Source of the DNA: Hypericum androsaemum | Taxonomy: Eukaryota; Streptophyta; Magnoliopsida; Malpighiales; Hypericaceae | NCBI GenBank assembly: GCA_963995505.1 | Contig: OZ023187.1 | Location: forward strand, 1,309,501-1,373,500 | Reading direction: 5' to 3' | DNA length: 64,000 nucleotides | Shown here: one piece after another, positions 1 to 10,565 of the stretch | How the letters are laid out: each line of letters opens with the position of its first letter | Numbering within the stretch: the first letter of the stretch is position 1 | Notes under the pieces: model-generated | What the model saw: only the letters and a program-made list of their open reading frames with translations | Told to the model about the DNA's origin: nothing | Database searches by the model: none | Made by a program: the position numbers and the translations under genes

Positions 1-82
1 TTTTTTGTATCCTTTTTAGCTGGATTTTGCTGTGATGTGTTGTGGGCGGAAGTTGAACTGAATGTTTTGTGCTCGGTTGCAG

Positions 83-769
83 ATAATCTATCTCGGGAAG
101 CCCGATGGGCCTACATGCCATACAGGGTCTGAAACTTGTTATTATACCTCAGTTCTCGATCTAGATCAGGTTGATAACTGCATATTCCCTTATCCACTTC
201 ATCTTGTGATCTCTGTTTCATATGGATTATAATCGTGATTGATCATTTTGGGCAGAAAGAAGAAAATAAGTTGGCATCAACAACTCTGTATTCATTGGAG
301 ACCACCATCTCTGATCGCAAAGCGGAGCTAGCTTTGCAAGATGGTGGAAAATCCTCGTGGACGAAGAAACTATTGGTTGATCCTAAGTTGCTGTGCTCCA
401 AAATAAGGTACAAGTTAAAAGACTATTTCTTAGTATCCTCTTGCATGTTGCTCTGCAGATTCCATATTTGCACTCGGTCCTCAATTCCCTGCAGTTTTGG
501 GCCAAGCTCGTGTTTCCTTTACATCTTGTGGCTTGTGACCTTTGACGTTCTTCTTCAGGGAAGAGGCGAATGAATTATGCAGAACACTAGAGGAGAATGA
601 GGATGCAGCGCGGACTGCCTCTGAAATGGGGGATGTATTATACCATGCTATGGTTTTACTTGCAGTTAAAGGTGTTAAAATGGAAGATGTCCTGGAAGTT
701 CTTCGGAAGAGATTTAGTCAATCCGGTATTGAAGAAAAGAGAAGTAGGGATTCACCAAGTCAGTCGTGA
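83..769 (+). CDS. HISN2: Histidine biosynthesis bifunctional protein HisIE, C-terminal part (partial)
   Basis: This is the 3' part of the plastid bifunctional phosphoribosyl-AMP cyclohydrolase / phosphoribosyl-ATP pyrophosphatase of histidine synthesis; the gene starts before the window. Three exons are visible: 83-169, 256-407 and 559-769, joined at clean AG/GT borders in one frame and ending at TGA 767-769. The first encodes the end of the cyclohydrolase half (GKPDGPTCHTG, a metal- and substrate-binding segment). The second and third encode the pyrophosphatase half, with LYSLETTISDRK and then REEANELCRTLEENED and ASEMGDVLYHAMVLL, the acidic helices of the all-alpha NTP pyrophosphohydrolase fold that bind magnesium. 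The ending FSQSGIEEKRSR is typical of plant HISN2. The gene is convergent with the next one. Identification rests on remembered family sequence and is strong. Confidence 0.93.
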
Positions 770-1482
770 GCTCTATCTCATGGACCGATAAACCTGGGGC
801 GTGAACGTTCTCCGAGTCAGTCATGAGCTTTATCGTATGAACAGAAACAAACTGGAGCGTGGGATCGAGGCTATTTTGTAGCTGCTAACATGTATATATG
901 GGCAGGATCTTCTGCATTGTCTCCGATGAGGTGGCAGCATTCACTTCTCTTTTTATGGTTCTTTAGTCTTGTAAATTGCAAGAGAAACGCCCCTTAAATT
1001 GGTTCAATCCTGTTGTAACATTTATGCCATTACAATTACAGTTTCTATCTTCTTTGTGCCTATTAGATCAGTGTTGGCTCTATCATATGGATCGAAGATT
1101 ACAGTGGCTTGCTCTCTTCTCAAAATACATTTTGTTTCTTACCGTTGAGATGTAACTAATAATGGTTGACCGTCAACATTCATCATCAATATAACCAAGG
1201 AACTTGGTGAAAATTCTATTAAGTTAAATTTAATGGCAGCTGAGCAGCACAATGTACATAGCTCTAAGAACCCAACGAGGATAAACCCAAGCATTTGTCA
1301 CATCAGAACCCAACGGCGAGTCCATAAACCATGTTCCAAAATCTTGAATCGCCTTGCATATTCATAATCCGTACATGATGCAAGAATTCACTAGTATGAT
1401 TTTAACTTGCCATGCACAGAAGATCCTGGATCAGAACCCAAAAATTGTAGAAAGGACAACTGAAAATAGCGAGCTCAGTGAC
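770..1482. other. Convergent intergenic / 3' UTR stretch
   Basis: No gene is visible. The stretch holds the 3' untranslated regions of two convergent genes. It shows a short imperfect repeat around 775-850 (GTCAGTC(G/A)TGAGCT followed by TGGACCGATAAAC or TGAACAGAAACAAAC). Confidence 0.6.
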
Positions 1483-3771
1483 CTACGACTGATGGCAAAC
1501 AACAGCCTTGCAAGAAGAGTCATAATCTACAGCCCACAAACCCAACTCTTCCAGCCGCTTCTGGATTGATTTCAGTCCCAAATCTGCAGACCAGTAAACT
1601 AACTTCTTATCAGCCTCCAAGGAGACGGGTCTACTAGCACCAACTTTGACAATGCGGCTTGTCTCATCAATTTTTTGAATTGTTATACCATTCTGTTCTA
1701 ATAACTGTCCAACAATGCGGACAAACATTCCGTCATCCCCGGATAACGAAACTGCATCAACAGCAGTGGCAATTTTCTTCAAGAAACTACCAGTCCATAT
1801 TCTTTGATTGGAAGCAGAGGCTCTAGCAAAGAATATCTCCAAGTTATTTCCAACAAGGAAGTCACTCGTGGGGTTCAAAATCCGGTCCAGTGGATCATTA
1901 CCTGGAAAAAGCATGTTGCCGTCCAGTACCCATGAATCATACCCATTTTCCAGACACTTTTTGACCACATAAGCTTTCACCAAGACATCCTTCATCAGCT
2001 TCAAACTTGAATCTCGGAAGCTGACTAATCTCTGTCCTCTGATATTGTTAAGAAGGTGATCAACATCAACCACAGGATGTCCCCTCCTGGCTAGGTCAAG
2101 CAAAAAGTCTGAATGAGATCCCATGAGTATGTAGTTTTGGATATTTAACCTCTCAAAATGGCAAATTAAGTTCCTAGTTACTGATTCAGATGCCTCCACT
2201 ATGCTCACAAGCAGAACACTTTGCTTTTTCTGCACAGACGGGAGAATAGAGCCAAGTTCATCCAAGCTCCTCGCAATTCTCCCAGGAATCACTTCTCTAA
2301 AGCAGAAGTCATACCATTTCATGCTGCTAAGAGGCTGCATTGCCAGTAAGTCAAAGTCATGAGGACTTTCAACCATTAACTGGGAGTCTGGGCCGGCAGT
2401 TTTCCCATAATTAACACCAGGATCCCTATGAGAGACACTAAGTGCTCTCTCATGATGAAAATTGGTGTAGATGTTAAAGTAGCCTCTCTCATAAATGAAT
2501 TTAATGAACCAAGGAGTCCAGATTTTTTCTCCCAGCTTTTTGTACCACCCATTTGTGATCTGCAATTTGTGATCTTATGTTATTAAACAAAAAAGAGTGT
2601 CTACAAGAAGCATAGGAGGGAAGAGAAAAAATCAAGGGATTACCATGCCATCAAGATAAGGCTTGAGATCCCTGTTCTTGTGATCATCATACCACAACCT
2701 GAAATCTTTCCAAGGTTTCGGAAAGAGAATCTGACCCCATGTCCCAACCAACTGGTACAAGAACAAATGTGTTCCACTATCCAAATTTATCTTGTTCCCG
2801 TGCTTGCCTGAAAATGCAAACCAACAAGTCAGATCCAACTGCCATTTTAACAGATCCCAATAAGACAAGCATCTTGGACCTCTCGCGGCATCATCATCAT
2901 CGCCACCAGACACTACACATTAAACCAAACCAGAACAGTTTTACTACACCCCACATCGACTTCAACCCCACACCTCAATTCTCTCTTACCTCAGCATTGC
3001 CCGTGAAGCTAATACCCTAACCCATCATTAATCAAAAAAAGCTCCGCATATATTCCATAAGCACAATTCTCCCCCAGCGACTCCAACCCTATACATCAAT
3101 TCTCTCCAAACTCAGCATTACCCACTCAGCTAATACCCTAATCTGTGCCATTAACTAAGACGCATAAAACACAACCATTCGAGAAGCCGAAAAGGCGAGA
3201 AGATGGTACCTGGGACGAACCTCGGGCGCTGAAGGGACAACCCATACACAGAGGGGCTGTAACTGCTGGCATCATAATAGTACTTCAAGATCGCGGCTTT
3301 AACAAACTGATAGTACAGAGGTGAAACCTCGAGGTCGTCCTCCACGACAAAGGCAAACTCGTGATCGGATGCTGGCCACCAGGCTTCGAGCCACTGGGCC
3401 TGGAGGCCTGCGTTGGAGGTCCGGTAGTGGACCACCTTTCCCCCATGGGACCACGGGAACGCGTCCGCAAACTCAAGGATCCTTAGGGACTCGTTGATGG
3501 GGACCCCGGGAGGAGGGTGGTCAATGTACACGTGGAGGTGGACGGAGTCTCCGGCGGGGTACCGGGCGGCAGCGAGGGACCTGAGGCAGCGGGCCAGAGA
3601 GGGGAGGCGGTTGTAGGCGAGGACCTTCACGAGGAAGGTGAAGTTGGGAGGAGGCTTGGGGGTAGTTCCGGGATTTCGCTGGAGCTTGGTGGGGGAATTG
3701 AAGAGGTAGACGAGGAAGAGCGTGGCGAGGAGGAGGAGAGGGAGGACGTGCTTCTTCCTGGGGCCCACCAT
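1483..3771 (-). CDS. Type II membrane glycosyltransferase (GNT-I-like plus nucleotide-diphospho-sugar transferase region)
   Basis: A 600-residue plant glycosyltransferase of the At5g12260 type (remembered assignment), probably Golgi. Three exons join exactly in frame: 3771-3210, 2807-2644 and 2559-1483. The start at 3771 gives a basic N-terminus followed by one hydrophobic anchor (residues about 9-24), typical of a type II Golgi protein. The luminal part carries an acidic EDD motif (about 144-146, within FVVEDDLEVS) resembling the metal/sugar-nucleotide DxD site of GNT-I/GT-A folds, then GTWGQILFPKPW and FRLWYDDHK. The long last exon resembles the nucleotide-diphospho-sugar transferase domain, with WVLDGNMLFPG and SDFLVGNNLEIFFAR. 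An upstream in-frame Met at 3861 exists, but the Met at 3771 sits directly before the anchor. Acceptor sugar and substrate are unknown. Confidence 0.85.
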
Positions 3772-3911
3772 TTCCCTCTCTTGGGCCCCACCCCGCCTTT
3801 CTGATCTTCTTGTTCTTTCTATTTTTTCTAGAGAGAGAAAGATAAGAGTTGGAGAAGACACAGTACAGGTCGAGAGGGGGAGGGAGAGATCTTGTGCAAG
3901 TGAAAGTGGGA

Positions 3912-3930
3912 GTCACGTGCATGTCACGTG
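3912..3930. promoter_or_regulatory. Paired G-box / ABRE-like elements
   Basis: Two copies of GTCACGTG lie 11 bp apart (CACGTG cores at 3914-3919 and 3925-3930). They are about 145 bp upstream of the glycosyltransferase start codon, in the 244-bp gap after the PPR gene. The palindromic G-box is a known bZIP/bHLH target. Control of the glycosyltransferase is inference from position. Confidence 0.5.
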
Positions 3931-4014
3931 ACACAAAGTCTCGGCTTTTGGGCTCGCAATTGTGTTTTTTGTTGGGCCGTACAATGGTAAAGAGAGGGAG
4001 AGGGGTTCCAATCT

Positions 4015-6522
4015 TCAGGAGGAAGCAAGACAGAGATCAGGGTCGAAGCTCATCATCCTGTCTCCAGCTACAAAAGCATGGACGCGGCCGTCCACTCGCA
4101 CCCAGCTGTAGCCGGGATTCTTCTTCGCGCCACTCGACACCATCCTTTCTCTTATGGAGGTGGCCTCGTCCCACTTCCCGGCTTCTGCGTACATGTTTGA
4201 AAGTGTTGCGTAGTACCCGCTGTGCTGCGGCTTCAGCTTGAAAAGATATTCTGCCGCCCAACTTGCGAGCTCTAGATCCCCGTGGATCCGGCATGCCCCG
4301 AGCAGAGCACCCCACACATTGGTGTCTGGTTCGATAGGTGACGTTTTGATGAGCTGTACCGCTTCTTCTATGTGTCCGGCTCGTCCAAGGAGATCGATCA
4401 TGCAAGCGTAGTGAATGTTTGTAGGCAAGATATGTTGGTCATGCATCTCCTTGAAGTATTGCTTTCCCTTTTCTACTAATCCGCCGTGACTACAAGCTGA
4501 TAAGACTGCTATGTATGAGACAGAATCGCATTTTCGGCCATCTTTCTTCATTTCTTTGAAGAGATCGAGCGCAATATCGTACTCACCTAGCCTCCCGTAG
4601 CCTAGAATCATGCAATTCCAAGAGGCCGAATCCTTATCCATGATCCGGTCAAAGACCTGATGAGCAATATTGATCCGTCCACATTTGGTGTACATGTCCA
4701 ACAGCGAGTTGGCAACAAACAGATGCGAGTGTAGGTGGTTCCTTATAACGTTACCGTGAATCTCTTTCCCTTGTCTTAGAGCAGCGAGATTTGCGCAAGC
4801 AGAGACAGCACCAACAAAGGAAACCTCGTCTTGTTTGATGCCCAGAAGCCCCATCTCTGAGAATAATCTTAATGATTCCAAGCAATCAGCTGTCTGAGAA
4901 TATCCTATGATCAAGATGTTATAAGATACTTCATCTTTGAAGGAAATATCGAAGACATTTTGAGCAAGAATGAGGCAGCCACACTTTCCGTACATGTCAA
5001 TCAGGGCATTGGAAACAAACAGCTCAGAAGAACATCCCGTTCGAATTGCCCTCGCATGGATCTCCCTCCCTTGAAGAAGTAACCCCTCTCGAGCACATGC
5101 TGGAAGAACATTAGTAAAGGTGATAGAATTAGGCATCTCACCCTCAGCTTGCATTTGCCTAACCAACTCCACTGCAGGTATCTCAAGCCTGTTTAGAGCA
5201 AAGTTGGCAACCATTGAATTCCAAGAAACAACACTCTTTCCATGCATATGATAAAAAACCTTTGACGCTTTATGTGGGTGGCCCGACTTTGCATACATAT
5301 CAATCAAGGAGTTGTTAATAAAAACATCCGACCCAACTCCCAATCTTAAACCAAGCCCGTGAACTTCCTTCCCCAGGTTAAAAAGCTCCAATTCAACCAA
5401 CACAGGCAATATACTGGAAATGGTGACCGAGTTTGGTCGCACTTCTTCACCAACCATCGACCGAAACGCCTCCAAGGCTTCTAAATTTTTCCCCCGATAA
5501 GCAAGACTGGTTATCACGGAATTCCAAGAGACATCGTTCTTCACAGCCATTTCGTCGAAAACCCTCCTTGAACCTCTCACTTCACCACACTTACCATAAG
5601 CATCTATCAAAGCATTCCCCACAACAACGAAGCAATCCAACCCGGCCTTCACAACACAGCAATGAATCCTCCTCCCAGTCACCTCATCCTCGAGCGCAGC
5701 GCAGACGGGTAAAACAGTCACCACAGTAACCAAATTCGGCCTCACGTCAGAGCCCAAAGCCATCTCCTTAAACAACCCTACAGCCTCGCTGAAACAGCCA
5801 TTAACCGAAAACGCCCCAATCACCGAATTCCAAGAGACAACATCTCTGTCGGCCATTTCATCGAACACCTTCTCCGCATCCTCCAACCTCCCGTAGTTCC
5901 CGTAGAAGAGCAAAAGCGTATTCCCCACAAAGACATCAGAATCGAACCCGGCTTTAAAGACCACCCCATGGACCTCCAAGCCCTTCTCGAACTCCGACCC
6001 GTCAGCGCATGCCTTGAGCACGAACGCAACGGTGTGATCGTCGGGCCTGACCCCGCTCCGGACCATCCAATTATACGTCCCGAACCCATCGCTGACCCGA
6101 CAAGTATAAAGAGCCCTAATAAAAGTGTTCCACAGGAACGACGACCGCGAGAACGACGGCAGCGCCTGCTCGAAGAGGGAGCGGGAGGCGCGCGGGTCGT
6201 GGAACCGGGCGTAGCGGAGGATTAGCGAGGCGCAGAGGGAGATGGTGGAAGGGAGGAAGCCGGTGACGGTGGAAACGGCGTGGAGCTGCTTGGTTTGGAG
6301 GAGGGATTGGGAGTCCGGGACCAGGGAGAGGAGCTGCCGGGCGCCGGCGGTTAGGGTCGTGTAACTCCGTGGGACTTGGTAGGGTCCACTTGGTACCCGG
6401 CGGAGAAGAAACGGTGGCATACAGTAGAGAGAATGTGATGTGCCCGCCAGGTGTTCGAGAAAATGGCGCCAGCGATGGACCCCTAGGATAGAGCGGGAAA
6501 GTGTCGAACGGGACATCAGCAT
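4015..6522 (-). CDS. Pentatricopeptide repeat protein, PLS class, E subgroup
   Basis: An intronless 835-residue PPR protein, predicted to act in mitochondrial or plastid RNA editing or processing. The start at 6522 gives a basic, Ser/Arg-rich leader compatible with organelle targeting; in-frame Met codons follow two codons later and at about residue 35. The body is a run of PLS repeats with recurrent VVSWNSVI, NALIDMYGKCG and HGxxxxxG-type segments from about residue 120 to 690. The C-terminus has the E domain (EPDTNVWGALLGACRIHGD...) and the beginning of the E+ region (NPGYSWVRVDGRVHAFVAGD), then stops without a DYW deaminase domain. It lies tandem and 244 bp upstream of the glycosyltransferase. 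The specific RNA target cannot be read from sequence. Confidence 0.93.
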   Translation of the reverse strand: MLMSRSTLSRSILGVHRWRHFLEHLAGTSHSLYCMPPFLLRRVPSGPYQVPRSYTTLTAGARQLLSLVPDSQSLLQTKQLHAVSTVTGFLPSTISLCASLILRYARFHDPRASRSLFEQALPSFSRSSFLWNTFIRALYTCRVSDGFGTYNWMVRSGVRPDDHTVAFVLKACADGSEFEKGLEVHGVVFKAGFDSDVFVGNTLLLFYGNYGRLEDAEKVFDEMADRDVVSWNSVIGAFSVNGCFSEAVGLFKEMALGSDVRPNLVTVVTVLPVCAALEDEVTGRRIHCCVVKAGLDCFVVVGNALIDAYGKCGEVRGSRRVFDEMAVKNDVSWNSVITSLAYRGKNLEALEAFRSMVGEEVRPNSVTISSILPVLVELELFNLGKEVHGLGLRLGVGSDVFINNSLIDMYAKSGHPHKASKVFYHMHGKSVVSWNSMVANFALNRLEIPAVELVRQMQAEGEMPNSITFTNVLPACAREGLLLQGREIHARAIRTGCSSELFVSNALIDMYGKCGCLILAQNVFDISFKDEVSYNILIIGYSQTADCLESLRLFSEMGLLGIKQDEVSFVGAVSACANLAALRQGKEIHGNVIRNHLHSHLFVANSLLDMYTKCGRINIAHQVFDRIMDKDSASWNCMILGYGRLGEYDIALDLFKEMKKDGRKCDSVSYIAVLSACSHGGLVEKGKQYFKEMHDQHILPTNIHYACMIDLLGRAGHIEEAVQLIKTSPIEPDTNVWGALLGACRIHGDLELASWAAEYLFKLKPQHSGYYATLSNMYAEAGKWDEATSIRERMVSSGAKKNPGYSWVRVDGRVHAFVAGDRMMSFDPDLCLASS

Positions 6523-6586
6523 AAGCGGAGAATCTTTTACTACAAACGGAACAATGTTAGTCCGTTAGAAGTCGGTATAATTTGTA

Positions 6587-7402
6587 GGGAAAAGTCCACT
6601 TTAGTACCTTGTAGTATCGCCCAAAATCACTTTAGTACCATATGGTAAAAAACCGATCAATCGAGTCATACTTATTCCAATTAACATCCGGACCTGCCCG
6701 AACCTGCCCGAACCCTGCCCGAACTACGTGGCCAGCCACGTCACCAAATTTTTGATGACGTGGCACCACGTGGACATCCATCTCCTTCTCTCCTCCTCCT
6801 CCCCCTCCTCCTCCTCCTCCGCGTCCTCCTCCTCCTCTCTGCGTCCTCCTCCTCCTCCTCCTCCTCCGCGTCCTCCTCCTCCTCCACGCCCTCCTCCTCC
6901 TTCTCCGCGTCCTCCTCCTCCTCCTCCTCCTCCTCTCTGCGTCCTCCTCCTCTTCGCGTCCTCCTCCTCCTCCTCCTCCTCCGCGTCCTCCTCCTCCTTC
7001 TCCTCCTCCTCCGCGTCCTCCTCCTCCTCCTCCGCATCCTCCTCCTCCTCCGCGTCCTCCACCTCTCCGCGTCCTCCTCCTTCTCCTCCTCCTCCTCCGC
7101 GTCCTCCTCCTCCTCCTCTCCGCGTCCTCCTCCTCCTCCTCCTCTTCGCGTCCTCCTCCTCCTCCTCCTCCTCCCCGCCTCCTCCTCCTCCTCCTCCTCC
7201 TCTCCACGTGGCGCCACATCATCAAAATTTGGTGACGTGGCTGGCCACGTAGTTCGGGCAGGGTTCGGGCAGGTCTGGGCAGCTGCCCGAGGACTTTTTT
7301 GATGTTAATTGGAATAAGTATGACTCGATTGATCAGTTTTTTACCACAAGGTACTAAAGTGATTTTGGGTGGTACCACATGGTACTAAAGTGAACTTTTC
7401 CC
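6587..7402. mobile_element. Non-autonomous Mutator-like (MULE) element with about 190-bp TIRs
   Basis: An 816-bp element bounded by inverted copies beginning GGGAAAAGT(C/T)CACTTTAG. The left arm (6587 to about 6778) and right arm (about 7204-7402) match as inverted repeats nearly throughout, including CACTTTAGTACC subrepeats, GTCATACTTATTCC and a CACGTGG-rich inner end. Perfect 9-bp direct repeats TAATTTGTA flank it at 6578-6586 and 7403-7411. A 9-bp duplication and long TIRs starting with G are the Mutator-superfamily signature. No transposase is present; the core is a polypyrimidine triplet tract, so the element is non-autonomous. It lies 65 bp upstream of the PPR start codon. Confidence 0.88.
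6781..7203. repeat. Polypyrimidine TCC/CTC-rich core of the MULE
   Basis: About 420 bp of almost pure (TCC)n/(CTC)n on the + strand, interrupted at irregular intervals by short GCGTCC or CTCTGCGTCC units. The tract is open in several frames on both strands, giving only poly-Ser/Pro or Glu/Arg strings. Such a homopurine-homopyrimidine mirror tract can form triplex (H-) DNA; that is a known property of such sequence and is not observed here. Confidence 0.9.
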
Positions 7403-7570
7403 TAATTTGTATAAACGACAAAAATTTTGAATTCAATTAAAAATAATTTGTTATTCAAATTTACGAATGCAAAATTATCAAAGAACTATCTCTATATACA
7501 AAACAGGATCCAATAATAAAAGGACACAAAGTTAGTCTCTTTTTTTAAAGGTTGTCAAAAATTAACTTTT

Positions 7571-7910
7571 TTAAAAATCTTCATATCCAACCCGAAGCCT
7601 TAAGGCTATGGGTTGGTAGATTTTTCACACTTATAAACTTGCCCCGACTTTTGCACTATGCGATGTGGGATTCTCAACACGCCCCCTTAAACGAAATCCA
7701 TCGGGTCGAAGATTGCACGAGCTTTGACTTCACGAACGTGCGAGAAACAGGGTCGCGCGAGCACAACAATGGGCACGGGATCAACCCACTCTGATACCAT
7801 GTTAGAATTTCCATATCCAACCTGTAATCTTAAACATATGGGTTGGTGAATTTTTTATACTTATATATTTGCCTTCCATTCTTGCACTAAACGATGTGAG
7901 ATTTTCAACA
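7571..7910 (-). mobile_element. TRIM (terminal-repeat retrotransposon in miniature)
   Basis: Read on the minus strand, an LTR-like repeat (7910-7800) starts TGTTGAAAATC and ends TTCTAACA. It is directly followed by TGGTATCAGAG (7799-7789), the classic primer-binding site for initiator tRNA-Met. About 110 bp of non-coding interior ends in a purine tract AAGGGGGCG (about 7688-7680). The second repeat begins TGTTGAGAATCCCACATCG (from 7679) and runs to about 7571, where its terminal bases have decayed. Both repeats share CCAACCCATA and GGTTGGATATG. Repeats of about 110 bp, PBS, PPT and no coding capacity define a TRIM. Confidence 0.85.
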
Positions 7911-8869
7911 TTTTTCGTTAAAATACCGACCAACGTGTTTTGTTGGGGAAACGATACACACGGCATACATTTTTATATTCACTCAAAAAATTTAAGATGA
8001 ATTTATCAATAAAATCGTAACTTTTGTAACAAGTAATATCAAAAACAACTATTGACTTTCTCCTTTGCAAAGAGTATTGGTTACTTTAATATGTGTAACA
8101 CGTCATAAATAGGAAATTTTAAAATCTATACTTACACAGGTGGTTCTCCTGCTAAAAAGTTAATTTCTTTTCGTTTTCTTTATTTCTTATTTCTCAATTT
8201 CATAGGCTACTATTTTATGCTATTGATATAAGAATAAAAACAATTTTGTCGGATAAAGTGAAATGCCTTTTGATTCACATACTGGAAGGACGGTTTGTAT
8301 TTAATCATTTCTATTTAGCTTTAATCTAATCCCAAGTGACTCCCAAGGGCCGGCTGTGGGGGAAAAATATAGCAATTCCATACTAATCAGGCACTCGTTT
8401 TTAAACCAATGAGAGACAAAGAATCAAATTATATATACGAATACAAAAAATATCATTAAAAAATTATTCTTATAAAAGAACGAGATAAAGGCACTTATAT
8501 TTATTGAAAATATCAGATTTGGTAAAGGAATCCAGTCATTGGATCTTGAGACGGAACCTGGAGGAGATGATAAAACTATTAGGGGCACCGGATAATAATA
8601 GCCTGGGTACACATGTGGGATGTGACAAAGCTAACGTTATTCTGACAACGTAGGTGGTCCTCCAACGACTGTCCTAATATAGTACAAAACAAGACCAAGC
8701 TCCATTTTTTAGAATGGATCAAATCTTGGTTCTTATGTTAATATTATCGGAGGGAGCAAGAGATGGTTGTTCCAATTGTCAATCTTAGTTTTTTTTAGAA
8801 GCATATTTGTAATATCGGTCTGAGACGACTCAGGGATCTCAAGTGATGCATACATGAGGGGGAGATATC
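7911..8869. other. AT-rich intergenic sequence, no gene seen
   Basis: I see no coding, RNA or well-bounded repeat signal. Short ORFs here have biased, low-complexity translations and are not supported. Confidence 0.5.
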
Positions 8870-9330
8870 ATTTTACACTGTACTCTTTTTTCTTAACCAC
8901 AGTTTTGTCTCAATGAGTTTACCGGTTAAAATTTTAATGAGGCAGTAATTTTATGATGATGTACTCTTTTTCCTTTGATTAGGATTTTTCCCATAGGATT
9001 TTTCCTAATAAGGTTTTAATGAGATATATTATTCAAATGTCATCCAAGGGAGAGTATTATGTATTAATTATGGATGCCATTTCCTCCCTCTATGTTCTCC
9101 TCCATGATTTCCTCCATGTTCTCTTCCATGATCTCCATAAAGCAAGCTTAGTGGATTAGTAGGTTCCTCCATGTTCTCCATCCACCTTCTCCATTTAGCC
9201 TATAAATAGAACTTATTGTATTACCATTATAACACATTCTTGATCTATTAATGAGAAGTTTATATTCTCCTCTCTTACTCTTTTTCTCTCTACTTGTGAC
9301 TATTGATTATTTTCGATAAAGCTTATAACA
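8870..9330 (+). mobile_element. Ty1/copia retrotransposon 3' remnant with LTR
   Basis: The sequence from about 8870 has the two-part CTTTTT...TTTTCCC...AATGAGGCA / AAGGTTTTAATGAGA arrangement seen at the 3' end of many copia interiors. It ends in a purine-rich CCAAGGGAGAG just before an LTR-like segment at about 9055-9330. That segment contains a TATA box (TATAAATAG, about 9202) and ends TTATAACA. No gag-pol frame and no 5' LTR are present, so this is a 3'-truncated or decayed copy. The family call is by pattern. Confidence 0.6.
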
Positions 9331-9704
9331 ATACGTTCATTTAAATGATAGTTATCTAGCCAAAATTTGTACAGAATTCGACTTTGTCAATCTAATAAAA
9401 AAAACTACGCAACAAAAATCGTGCGTAGACAAATGAAAGCAACTTGCTTTACTTTTCATGACTAGAAACAAATTCATCCACCAGTAGTGCAAATGCATAG
9501 TAGAAAATGCAGTAGTAATCTACATATAGGGGTGAGATTTGACAAATCTTGCCACAAATAATCAATTTCGGTGTGATATTGTAGCTAATTTACTTATTAA
9601 AATTCCAACAAAAGAAATATACTTATTAAAAAATTATTTATAGCAGACAATTCTAAACATGTGAGCAACCCCATACACCATATATTTTATTATTACGTCT
9701 GTGG

Positions 9705-9995
9705 TCTATGTCATAATTACTACAGGGTCCTTTATTCAACAAATTATTTTGCCATTTTTTATTTTTTATTTAAATATTTATATCAGGCCTCTGACTCACG
9801 CCAGCAGTCATTTTTTCCTTTTTTTGTCATATAAAATAAATTTTGTACCCTTGCAACTTAAAAAAAGAGAAGAAAAACAAGGGACTGAGAGTATAATAGA
9901 GCCAAACACAGGGGACGGAAAAATTATTTACCAAACACGAGAGATCCGATCATAAATAAGATCAAACACGAAAGACCTGGTAGTAATTTACCCAA
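9705..9995. mobile_element. MITE-like element related to the TIRs of the 29.7-31.0 kb element
   Basis: The right part (about 9885-9993: TATAATAGAGCCAAACAC..., CAAACACGA..., GTAGTAATTTACCC) resembles the right TIR of the element ending at 31034 (TATAATAAAATCAAACATG..., GAAACACGG..., CAGTAATTTGC). The left end, ATAATTACTACAGGGTCC, is an imperfect inverted match to the right end. Boundaries are approximate. Confidence 0.45.
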
Positions 9996-10214
9996 TAAAA
10001 AACCTACCCGAGTGAACAGAAAACTATGTACACCGACACCATCCATGATTCAATTATTATCCCTTAATTAATGCATTCCCTTCAGGGGTACGAAATAATC
10101 GGGTTCAAATTCAGTGGGGACATGGGTAATCCCCACTGAAAGGGACATGGGCAATATTGGAAAAACACTAATTAAAATAATTAAAAAAAATATCAGCAAA
10201 ATAATACAATTTAT

Positions 10215-10560
10215 GAAAATACAAGTATGGGATATATTGGTTTTCATTTTCTCGGATATTGGTTTCCATCTTCTATGCTATTGGTTTCATTTTACTATGA
10301 TATTGGTTTCATTTCTACTATGATATTGGTTTCCATCTTCTATGTTATTGGTTTCATTCTACTATGATATTGGTTTCATCCTACTATGATATTGGTTTCA
10401 TTCCACCGTGATATTGGTTTTCATCTTCTCCAATATTGGTATCCCATTATAAGTAAAAATATATACCATTTGAATGTATTGGTTTCATTCTTCTCGAATA
10501 TTGGTATCATCGTTCTAAGATATTGGTATCATTCTACTTTAATATTGGTATCGTTCTAGG
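10215..10560. repeat. Minisatellite of about 22-25 bp units
   Basis: About a dozen diverged copies of GATATTGGTTTCATTCTACTAT and close variants (TTTCCATCTTCT..., TATTGGTATCATTCT...) run head to tail. Units differ in length by a few bases. Spacers are not unique and no direct repeat is constant, so it is not CRISPR-like. It directly abuts the broken end of the PPR fragment. Confidence 0.8.
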
Positions 10561-10565
10561 ATATA

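Noticed and set aside
6632..7378. Several long open frames on both strands (poly-Ser/Pro, Glu/Arg)
   Set aside because: They are by-products of a triplet repeat between transposon arms; no domain, start context or codon pattern supports a protein.
10215..10560. CRISPR-like array
   Set aside because: The units are contiguous variable copies with no constant repeat/unique spacer alternation, and the genome is that of a plant.
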